DNA from: an uncultured Halomicronema sp.
GTDB lineage: Bacteria; Cyanobacteriota; Cyanobacteriia; Phormidesmidales; Phormidesmidaceae
Direction of reading: 5' to 3'
NCBI GenBank assembly: GCA_937897665.1
Contig: CALCPB010000155.1
Location: 1 to 8,923, forward strand
Length of the DNA stretch: 8,923 bases
This document shows, one piece after another, positions 1 to 5,222 of this stretch. Every line of letters begins with the position of its first letter. Positions within the stretch are counted from its first letter, which is position 1. The notes below the pieces were generated by a model. The model made no database searches and was not told the DNA's origin. It worked only from the letters and a program-made list of their open reading frames with translations. A program made the translations under genes and the position numbers.

Positions 1-492
1 CTCTAGGAACCACAGACGCTTGTCAATGGTGCGAGAGATTTCAGTGTAAAGATCAGCGGTGTCAGCGTCACCGGCAGCATCAGTGGCATCAATGGCTTCA
101 CGAACATGCTTGGCATAGGCGGCATAGCGATCGGCTAGGGCCATGACATGCTCATTGCCATCAATGGCATCAACCGGATACTCGGGCAGAATGGACTCAT
201 CTGCAGCCATGCGAGCTGTACCAAGCGCCGTACCGCCGAGTGCCGTCACTCGCTCGGCCACCATATCAACGTATTCCTCCATTTCACCGGACATTTCATC
301 AAACAGCTCGTGTAGCTGATAAAAGTCTTTGCCTTTGACGTTCCAGTGAGCCTGCTTGGTTTGCGTCTTGAGGTCCAAGGTGGCTGCGAGGCTCTTATTC
401 AAAATTGCGACCACCTGCTCTCGCACATCGATAGGCAGGTCGTTGCGCGTGGGGTAAAACCGAACGGTTGATTTAGTCGGGGTTGCAACCAT
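1..492 (-). CDS. dps: Dps-family ferritin-like DNA-binding/iron-storage protein, C-terminus cut by window edge
   Basis: Partial gene with 164 codons in the window and an open frame to the edge. Dps proteins form 12-subunit shells that oxidise Fe(II) with peroxide, store the iron and often protect DNA. The translation shows the family's intersubunit ferroxidase ligands at the classic spacing: H49 (in HWNVKG), H61 (LHELFDE), D65, D76 and E80 (VDMVAER). These match E. coli H51, H63, D67, D78 and E82. The visible end, DKRLWFLE, is the usual run-up to the Dps C-terminus, so probably only 10-20 residues are missing. The start ATG (490-492) has an AGGAGG Shine-Dalgarno 6 nt upstream. The short N-terminus (about 18 residues before the first helix) is not lysine-rich, so DNA binding by an N-terminal tail is uncertain. 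A promoter with overlapping dyads lies at 573-608. It is transcribed in the same direction as the 983-2509 gene pair but separated by hairpins and its own promoter. Confidence 0.93.
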   Translation of the reverse strand, partial: MVATPTKSTVRFYPTRNDLPIDVREQVVAILNKSLAATLDLKTQTKQAHWNVKGKDFYQLHELFDEMSGEMEEYVDMVAERVTALGGTALGTARMAADESILPEYPVDAIDGNEHVMALADRYAAYAKHVREAIDATDAAGDADTADLYTEISRTIDKRLWFLE

Positions 493-498
493 GAGTCG

Positions 499-504
499 CC
501 TCCT
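499..504 (-). promoter_or_regulatory. Shine-Dalgarno of dps
   Basis: The minus strand reads AGGAGG six nucleotides before the ATG at 492. This is a consensus ribosome binding site and fixes the start codon. Confidence 0.8.
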
Positions 505-572
505 TAGGCATGCTGTAAGTGGAAATCGTTCAGGGGAACATCAATACAGTACAACGGTTCAACATTCCTCAT

Positions 573-598
573 TGATTAAATCATACTCGTTATGAGTA
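573..598. promoter_or_regulatory. Two adjacent dyads over the dps promoter, candidate operators
   Basis: Positions 584-598 read TACTC-N5-GAGTA, a perfect 5+5 inverted repeat covering the 3' half of the spacer and touching the -10. Positions 573-583 read TGATT-A-AATCA, a perfect 11-bp dyad covering the other part of the -10 and the expected start site. A repressor bound at either would block the promoter. Dps genes are commonly controlled by redox or iron sensors, but neither dyad is a full match to a Fur, PerR or LexA site known to me, so the regulator is left open. Confidence 0.4.
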
Positions 599-608
599 CG
601 ACTTGCAA
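580..608 (-). promoter_or_regulatory. Sigma-70-type promoter of dps
   Basis: On the minus strand, TTGCAA (608-603) and TATGAT (585-580) are separated by exactly 17 bp, close to the group 1 sigma consensus. Transcription would start near 573, leaving a leader of about 80 nt before the dps ATG. Two dyads overlap the element (573-583 and 584-598). The call rests on sequence match only. Confidence 0.6.
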
Positions 609-823
609 GGGGTTGGTATTGTCGGCTGCAATGCTTGATGTTTTCCTTTATTGTCGGCCTGTGACGCGCTGCGGTGCTGCTATTTGTAATGCACTCCGTC
701 TGCTGTTTGAGCGCTACGGCTTGCTGTAGTTTCTTCGATGGGGCCGCGATATCTCTGTATCTTTTGCTCCAGTAACCTCTATCTTGAGGTGGACGGGGCT
801 GCCTCAGTTCCTAAAGCTCCTAT
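609..823. other. Gene-free stretch upstream of dps
   Basis: No credible gene on either strand. The only recurrent element I see is a 10-bp direct repeat, TATTGTCGGC, at 617-626 and 649-658, 32 bp apart. An open frame of 65 codons starting at 738 on the plus strand lacks a ribosome binding site and runs through both hairpins at 824-895, so it is not called. There is no tRNA-like or conserved RNA element that I recognise. Confidence 0.5.
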
Positions 824-848
824 CGCTATTCAAATACTAGGAATAGCG
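824..848 (-). terminator. Hairpin, possible second terminator or RNA structure
   Basis: Perfect 8-bp inverted repeat, CGCTATTC (824-831) and GAATAGCG (841-848), with a 9-nt loop. It lies 10 bp beyond the stronger hairpin at 859-895 in the direction of the minus-strand unit. No T-run follows on either strand, so classic Rho-independent action is doubtful. Confidence 0.35.
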
Positions 849-858
849 TCCATTGTTA

Positions 859-895
859 ACAGCACCCCCACCGCGATTCACGGTAGGGGTGCTGT
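859..895 (-). terminator. Strong GC-rich hairpin downstream of the 983-2509 gene pair, probable terminator
   Basis: CAGCACCCCCACCG (860-873) pairs with CGGTAGGGGTGCTG (881-894) over 14 positions with a single mismatch and a 7-nt loop; A859-T895 adds one more pair. It sits about 87 nt after the stop codon of the membrane-protein gene and before the dps promoter, where a terminator is expected. The minus strand continues TTAACAATG, only a weak T-tract. Many cyanobacterial terminators lack a strong U-run, so the role is likely but not certain. Confidence 0.55.
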
Positions 896-982
896 CGATC
901 GCGGCCAATGCCGATGCTTGAGGCGATTCCGATGAATGGCGTTTGCTAGTCGGTCAAGCCGTCTTAAGCCTTGGCTTACAGC

Positions 983-1489
983 TTAGAGTTCGCTGTCGTC
1001 GTCTTCTAAACCTTCGCTGTCAGTTGACAGGGCCTCTGCCGTGGGGGGCGCCGCTATTGCTTGTGGCGCTGGCGGGGGTGTTGGGGCCGCGGGCTCGGGT
1101 GTGGCGGTGACGGTCGGTGTGACCGGCTTGGGGGCTGGTGGCTCGGCATCGATACCGAGCTGCTGTTTCGCTTTGTAGAGTAGCGTTTCGGTGCTGGAGC
1201 CGATCGCGGTCAAGGCGGACTGGCCGATGGCCGTCGCTGATTTAGGCTCTTCGGTGCTAGGGGCTTGCAAGTCGTTGTACCAGTCTCGGCCCCGACGACC
1301 TAGGCTGATGGAATTTTTCCAAAACCATTCGCCCCCAACAAAAACCAAGCAGATGGCTAACCACAGCAGCACTGCAGTTTCTCGCAGGATGTTTAACGTG
1401 AGCACCAGGGCTCTTTGGTAAGTCGCTGCGGTATCAGCAGCAAACACCAACTCGCTAACTCGACTGGCTTGGCCTTTGATTTTCTCCAT
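983..1489 (-). CDS. Small single-span membrane protein with Pro/Ala-rich C-terminal tail, function unknown
   Basis: A 168-residue protein I do not recognise. Residues 1-36 form an amphipathic, probably helical segment (SELVFAADTAATYQRAL). Residues about 38-57 (AVLLWLAICLVFVGGEWFW) are a convincing transmembrane helix. A basic patch follows (LGRRGRDW, 63-70), suggesting that the tail is cytoplasmic by the positive-inside rule. Residues about 115-150 are rich in Pro, Ala and Thr (APTPPPAPQ), and the last 12 residues are strongly acidic (LEDDDSEL end). There is no cleavable signal peptide. The ATG at 1489 has AAGGAG nine nucleotides upstream, which supports it as a genuine, translated gene. It begins 54 bp after the glycosyltransferase stop on the same strand and is probably cotranscribed with it. 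A role as membrane anchor, scaffold or envelope accessory protein for that enzyme is inference from the context only. Confidence 0.75.
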   Translation of the reverse strand: MEKIKGQASRVSELVFAADTAATYQRALVLTLNILRETAVLLWLAICLVFVGGEWFWKNSISLGRRGRDWYNDLQAPSTEEPKSATAIGQSALTAIGSSTETLLYKAKQQLGIDAEPPAPKPVTPTVTATPEPAAPTPPPAPQAIAAPPTAEALSTDSEGLEDDDSEL

Positions 1490-1543
1490 GGGCTTGGACT
1501 CCTTAATCAGGCGGTGATATTGAGGGGGCGATCGCGCGGTCGA

Positions 1544-2509
1544 TCAGGCTTCACCCCACACTTTTTTGAGGACAGTTTCAACGGGAATGTCGGCTAGCGT
1601 TTGGCTGGACGAGGTAACGCTGAGGAACCGTTGTTCAGAGCCCTCGACCGGCGGCAGACGATAGACCGGCTGATTGGCCCCAAAGAGCACCAGCGTAAAC
1701 ACGTTGAGGGCCACCCCTAATTCCGAGACGTCGCTATCGGTTGTGAGTAAGAGATTGGCCCCAGCGATGAGCGCCGCTGTCTGCCCCAAGTTGTCAGGCC
1801 GCACGACCTTAACGCTCGGCACCTGCTGAGTGATAACTTTGACGGCATTCGCAGTTTCTGGCCGCTGCAGCATCACGAGGGGTAAACCCGGCTGACGCTT
1901 TTGAAAGTCTTGCACAATGGCCACCCAGTTTTTTGGGGGGTAGGCGGTGCTCGGACTGCCCTCATCAGCACCGGGATGCATCAAGACATAGCCCTGTTCG
2001 CCCAGGCCTTGAGCCTGGAGTTGATTTTCGACCCAGCCAATGTCGCTTTGGGGCACGTTGATCGCGATCTCGGCACAGGCCCCTGAGTCCCCCAGGGGGG
2101 CGAGCAGATCGTGATATTGAAAAGCTTTGTACTGTTCTGGTTTGCAGGGTACGGTCGCCGTCAGAAACCGATTGTTGGCGCTGCTCTGATAGCCAATGCG
2201 AGTGGGAATGCCGCTGAGCCAGCGCATCAGCGCGGTGGCCCAGTCTTGCGTGGCCGTGATCACGACTTCGTATTCGCGATCGCGCACGATGCCCAAGAGG
2301 TTAGCCCAGTCAGCGGGACTGTTGTTATTGCTAAACGGATACGGAATCGTCGCTTCAACGATCTTCGATACTCGATAAGCTGCCGTTGCCGTAGGCTCTA
2401 CGACGACCGAAATTTCGGCCTGCGGAAATGATTGCTTGAGCGTCTCAAGCGTCGGGAAAAAAAGAAGCTGATCGCTAACTCCACCCGGAACGAGAGCCAG
2501 TACTTGCAT
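1544..2509 (-). CDS. Glycosyltransferase family 9 (heptosyltransferase-like) protein
   Basis: A 321-residue protein of GT-B fold, the usual size for the family. GT9 enzymes such as WaaC and WaaF move heptose from ADP-heptose onto lipopolysaccharide core. Cyanobacterial members are mostly uncharacterised, and their sugar may differ. Visible marks are the N-terminal strand and loop MQVLALVPGGVSDQLLFFPTL, with D13 at the catalytic Asp position of the family; HPGA at 178-181 starting the nucleotide-sugar domain; PPKNW (191-195); and TTDSDVSELGVAL (256-268), which replaces the usual DSGPMHLAAAL-type motif and lacks its Gly, Pro and His. I chose ATG 2509 because MQVLALVPGG is the family's normal start and AGGA lies nine nucleotides upstream. 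The frame stays open to 2947, but that extension is antisense to ispD and has no family similarity. The gene diverges from ispD and is followed by the membrane protein at 983-1489. Confidence 0.85.
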   Translation of the reverse strand: MQVLALVPGGVSDQLLFFPTLETLKQSFPQAEISVVVEPTATAAYRVSKIVEATIPYPFSNNNSPADWANLLGIVRDREYEVVITATQDWATALMRWLSGIPTRIGYQSSANNRFLTATVPCKPEQYKAFQYHDLLAPLGDSGACAEIAINVPQSDIGWVENQLQAQGLGEQGYVLMHPGADEGSPSTAYPPKNWVAIVQDFQKRQPGLPLVMLQRPETANAVKVITQQVPSVKVVRPDNLGQTAALIAGANLLLTTDSDVSELGVALNVFTLVLFGANQPVYRLPPVEGSEQRFLSVTSSSQTLADIPVETVLKKVWGEA

Positions 2510-2568
2510 AGCTATCTGTCCTGCTTGTCCGTTCCACATTCTAGAGGAACGCGGGCCGTAAGAATGCG

Positions 2569-2581
2569 TTGTTGCCAACAA
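2569..2581. repeat. 13-bp perfect dyad in the divergent promoter region
   Basis: TTGTTG and CAACAA flank a single central C. A symmetric site placed between two divergent starts is a candidate operator, but the symmetry is short and the sequence matches no regulator I can name. Confidence 0.35.
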
Positions 2582-2665
2582 AACTCTTAATAATTCACCG
2601 TTGAATCGGGAGAGCAACTGGGACGGCAAAAATTCGCGGTAGGGTGAAAAAGGAAAATTGCCGAG

Positions 2666-2671
2666 AGGAGG
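2666..2671 (+). promoter_or_regulatory. Shine-Dalgarno of ispD
   Basis: AGGAGG ends six nucleotides before the ATG at 2678. It is a consensus site that settles the ispD start. Confidence 0.8.
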
Positions 2672-2677
2672 CCCACC

Positions 2678-3358
2678 ATGCATCTGTTGATTCCTGCCGC
2701 TGGGGTAGGGCGACGCATGGGCAGCGATCGCAACAAGCTGTTGCTGACTCTGCATGGCCAACCCCTTCTGGCCTGGACGCTGCAGGCGGCCAACGCCAGC
2801 TCCACCATCGCTTGGATTGGCATCATTTGCCAACCCGACGATCGCCCCGACATTCTCCAGATCTTGCAGACTACCCAGCTGGCCACACCCGTCACGCTGA
2901 TTCCTGGTGGTAGCACCCGCCAAGCGTCGGTTTATAACGGGTTGCAAGCGCTACCGGCGGCGGCTGAGCAAGTCTTGATTCACGATGGGGCGCGGTGTTT
3001 AGCCACGCCTGATCTGTTTGATCGCTGCTCTCAAGCGCTGCAAACCTGCCCTGGTCTGATTGCCGCAGTGCCTGTTAAAGACACCATCAAGGTCGTGGGG
3101 GCTGATGGCCTTATTCAACAGACCCCCGATCGCAGTTGTTTATGGGCGGCGCAAACTCCGCAGGGCTTCCACGTTGCCAAGCTCAAAGCCGCTCATGCCC
3201 AGGGCAAAGCCGCCGGATGGACGGTGACCGATGACGCCGCCCTGTTTGAAAAATGCGGCCTGCCGGTCAAAATCGTGCCGGGTGAGGAAACCAATCTCAA
3301 AATCACTACGCCCGAAGATCTCAACCTGGCGGAAATGGTTTTGCGCGATCGCCTGTAG
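2678..3358 (+). CDS. ispD: 2-C-methyl-D-erythritol 4-phosphate cytidylyltransferase
   Basis: IspD joins CTP and MEP to give CDP-ME, the third step of the plastid/bacterial MEP route to isoprenoids (carotenoids, the phytol tail of chlorophyll, quinones). The 226-residue length is typical. All landmarks are present: the nucleotide-binding loop PAAGVGRRM (6-14) with R13 and K20 (E. coli R20 and K27), [13 protein letters not shown] (77-89), IHDGAR with D103 (E. coli D106), VPVKDTIK with T136 (T140), R152 in DRSCLW (R157), AQTPQGF (158-164), TDD (184-186), and the closing [13 protein letters not shown] with K208 (K213). Every catalytic residue I could align is conserved, so the enzyme should be active. 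The start has a consensus Shine-Dalgarno. It is divergent from the GT9 gene and probably monocistronic, because a 274-bp hairpin-rich gap follows. A HIP1 octamer overlaps the last codons (3345-3352). Confidence 0.97.
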   Translation: MHLLIPAAGVGRRMGSDRNKLLLTLHGQPLLAWTLQAANASSTIAWIGIICQPDDRPDILQILQTTQLATPVTLIPGGSTRQASVYNGLQALPAAAEQVLIHDGARCLATPDLFDRCSQALQTCPGLIAAVPVKDTIKVVGADGLIQQTPDRSCLWAAQTPQGFHVAKLKAAHAQGKAAGWTVTDDAALFEKCGLPVKIVPGEETNLKITTPEDLNLAEMVLRDRL

Positions 3359-3632
3359 GCCACAATCCGGTGGCGCTAGCTCCTGCCGCTGCTATGCGGC
3401 GATGTCCCTGTTCAGCGCCATTCCCGGAAAAGGCCGCAATGAACTCGTAGAGATGACCGTGGGGTCACCGGTTGACCCCTGTTGCGGCGATCGCTGAGCG
3501 ACCGCCGTCGGTGAGTGATCGCCACTGCGCGTAGTCGGTGGGCATAATAGGCCAACCGCCATCGGGCTAGGGGCATCGACAAATCACACCATCGTTAAAG
3601 ATTGGGCAGGAGTTTTAGATAAAGGATTCTCG
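3359..3632 (+). other. Gene-free, hairpin-rich spacer after ispD
   Basis: No gene is supported here. Three inverted repeats are visible: GCCAC/GTGGC directly after the ispD stop (3359-3374, 6-nt loop); GGGGTCA/TGACCCC (3461-3479, perfect 7-bp stem, 5-nt loop); and GGCGATC/GATCGCC (3486-3523), which encloses an inner ACCG/CGGT stem. None is followed by a T-run, so ispD termination cannot be pinned to one of them. TAGATA at 3616-3621 is a possible -10 for the downstream cyclase, without a clear -35. Confidence 0.5.
3461..3479 (+). terminator. Hairpin downstream of ispD, possible terminator
   Basis: GGGGTCA (3461-3467) and TGACCCC (3473-3479) form a perfect 7-bp GC-rich stem around a 5-nt loop about 100 nt after the ispD stop. 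There is no U-tract after it. It could equally act as an RNA-stability element. Confidence 0.3.
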
Positions 3633-4907
3633 GTGTATTCCACTTATTCCAGGTGCAACGATGTTTCAGCAATGGGGCGGGCGCGTTGGCACTCTACCAG
3701 CCCGATGACTCCCCCCGCAGTCGATACGGGGTTTTACATATTATTGGTTGATCCCACTGGCTATCAGCAGGCCGCGCTACTGCAAGCGTTGGCCATTGAA
3801 GGACTGGTGGTTTATACCGTGGGGTCGGTGACTGAGGCGTGGGCCTGCCTGGCCTGGCGATTGCCGCACCTGATTTTGCTCGAAGCCTCTTTCCTGGAGT
3901 CGAGCAGTTTCGACTTTTGTCAACAGCTGCAGCAAGGACTCGAAACCCAGTCCATTCCCGTTTTATTTTGGGGGCAGGGGCAGGATCAGGGCGATCGCTT
4001 GCAAGCCTTTGCGGTCGGCGGTGCTGACTATATTCCCAAACCCTATTGGCCCGCCGAGGTGGTGGCTCGCATTAAACTGCAGGTCGCCCGCCGCGAAACC
4101 CAGCAGCGGCTGCAGACGCGCACCCAAAAAATGATCGCCAACCACAGCCCGTCACCGCTGTTGGCCAACCTGCAACGAGCGCTGCACCAGCAAACCCTGC
4201 GGCTCAAAGAGCAGAATGACCGCCTGCAGCAGGAAATTGATGAACGCCAAGAGGCCGAACTGGCGCTGCGTCAAGAGCAGCAAAAATCTGAAAAACTGTT
4301 GCTCAACATTTTGCCAGAAGCGGTGGTTGAGCAGCTTAAACAGTTTCAAGGGTCGTTGGCAGAGCGCTTTGACGATGCCACGGTGCTGTTTGCCGATATC
4401 GTTAACTTCACCCCGCTGGCGGCGCAGTACAGTCCCTTAGAGTTGGTGAACTTACTCAATCAAATCTTTTCCGCCTTTGACCGCTTGGCCGAGCACTATC
4501 ACTTGGAAAAAATCAAAACCATCGGCGATGCCTACATGGTGGTGGGCGGTGTGCCCGTCGCGCGACCAGGTCATGCGGCGGCAGTGGCCGATATGGCATT
4601 AGCGATGCACGAGGTGGTCAGGGAGTTTAGCCACGATGATCGCACGCCCCTGCGACTCCGCATCGGCATCAATACGGGCAGCGTCGTCGCGGGCGTGATT
4701 GGCATTAAAAAGTTTAGCTATGACCTGTGGGGCGATACTGTCAACGTGGCTAGCCGCATGGAATCGCAAGGCCAACCCGGCAAGATTCAGGTCACCGAGA
4801 CGACCTATGCGCGCCTGGCCGATCGCTTTGAATTTCAGCCTGGCCCGGAGATCCCCATCAAAGGCAAAGGCCCGATGAAAACTTACTATCTGGTTGGCCG
4901 GCTTTAA
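3633..4907 (+). CDS. Class III adenylate cyclase with N-terminal degenerate receiver domain
   Basis: A 424-residue signalling enzyme predicted to make cAMP from ATP. Residues 34-150 form a receiver-like domain, 150-222 a helical coiled coil, 220-237 the linker helix typical of cyclases (SEKLLLNILPEAVVEQL), and 245-424 the catalytic domain. Cyclase active-site residues are complete: metal ligands D255 (FADIVNFT) and D299 (TIGDAYM), adenine-selecting K295 and D364 (YDLWGDTVN), and transition-state N371 and R375. The Lys/Asp pair indicates adenylate rather than guanylate cyclase, of the class IIIa type. The receiver is unusual: the phospho-acceptor position is E84 (LILLE), the second acidic residue is P41 (LLVDP), and the switch Thr is G114, while K136 is kept. 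There are no transmembrane helices, so it is soluble. GTG 3633 is preferred because AAAGGA lies six nucleotides upstream; ATG 3672 and ATG 3705 lack a ribosome site. It is probably monocistronic. Confidence 0.93.
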   Translation: MYSTYSRCNDVSAMGRARWHSTSPMTPPAVDTGFYILLVDPTGYQQAALLQALAIEGLVVYTVGSVTEAWACLAWRLPHLILLEASFLESSSFDFCQQLQQGLETQSIPVLFWGQGQDQGDRLQAFAVGGADYIPKPYWPAEVVARIKLQVARRETQQRLQTRTQKMIANHSPSPLLANLQRALHQQTLRLKEQNDRLQQEIDERQEAELALRQEQQKSEKLLLNILPEAVVEQLKQFQGSLAERFDDATVLFADIVNFTPLAAQYSPLELVNLLNQIFSAFDRLAEHYHLEKIKTIGDAYMVVGGVPVARPGHAAAVADMALAMHEVVREFSHDDRTPLRLRIGINTGSVVAGVIGIKKFSYDLWGDTVNVASRMESQGQPGKIQVTETTYARLADRFEFQPGPEIPIKGKGPMKTYYLVGRL

Positions 4908-5222
4908 GCGTTAGCCCGTCGCCATCGCGATACACTGATTGAGGTCTGGCGACCCATCAGAGAACATCGTCTGAGCCGGTTCAGGAGCGGTGAGAGCATT
5001 GCCTGTGAGTTCTCCGCCGGTGCTGATTTGCCGCTGCTGGCAAAGCGATCGGTGCGGCGCATCTGAGACCGGGCCGAGCGGCTAACCCAGTCAAGTCGCC
5101 CCCGGCTGACCGGTACTTATGGGCCAGCTGGCCGAGCTTTGAGGTTTCATGAGGCGAGCGATCGCCCCCGCCCATTTTGAATGACCAGAGATACCCCACT
5201 GTAGGAAGACGACATCGAGGTT
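4908..5222. other. Gene-free spacer between the cyclase and glyS
   Basis: These 315 bp hold no convincing gene. Visible items are a hairpin TTTGCC/GGCAAA (5027-5044, 6-bp stem, 6-nt loop), a 12-bp palindrome GGCCAGCTGGCC (5122-5133), a HIP1 octamer (5158-5165), and a weak promoter-like pair before glyS (TTGAAT then, 17 bp on, TGTAGG, ending near 5204). A 31-codon GTG frame at 4990-5085 has AGGAG only 2 nt before it and is not called. I see no T-box or riboswitch in the glyS leader. Confidence 0.5.

Larger units (their letters stand above)
2510..2677. promoter_or_regulatory. Divergent promoter region between the GT9 gene and ispD
   Basis: This 168-bp gap must carry promoters for both directions. 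On the minus strand, TAGAAT (2543-2538) is a plausible -10 for the glycosyltransferase, but no good -35 is spaced to it. On the plus strand, TTAATAAT around 2587-2594 is a possible -10 for ispD, again without a consensus -35. A perfect dyad, TTGTTG-C-CAACAA, lies at 2569-2581 between them. The assignments are tentative. Confidence 0.35.

Noticed and set aside
573..608. NtcA (GTA-N8-TAC) or cyanobacterial LexA site at the dps promoter
   Set aside because: I checked both strands: the spacing and half-sites of neither consensus are met.
738..935. A 65-codon plus-strand open frame
   Set aside because: It has no ribosome binding site, an unlikely composition, and runs through both hairpins at 824-895.
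2510..2947. N-terminal extension of the GT9 frame by 146 codons
   Set aside because: It is antisense to the ispD start and its promoter. The family's conserved N-terminus begins at 2509 with a ribosome site before it.
3541..3632. CRP-type cAMP receptor site (TGTGA-N6-TCACA) before the cyclase
   Set aside because: Only one half-site-like string (TGTGA on the minus strand near 3585) is present, with no matching partner.
4990..5085. A 31-codon GTG frame with AGGAG upstream
   Set aside because: The Shine-Dalgarno is only 2 nt from the GTG, and the peptide has no recognisable features.
4981..5199. A 72-codon minus-strand open frame in the glyS leader
   Set aside because: Arg/Ala/Gly-rich translation typical of chance frames in GC-rich DNA, with no supporting start signal.
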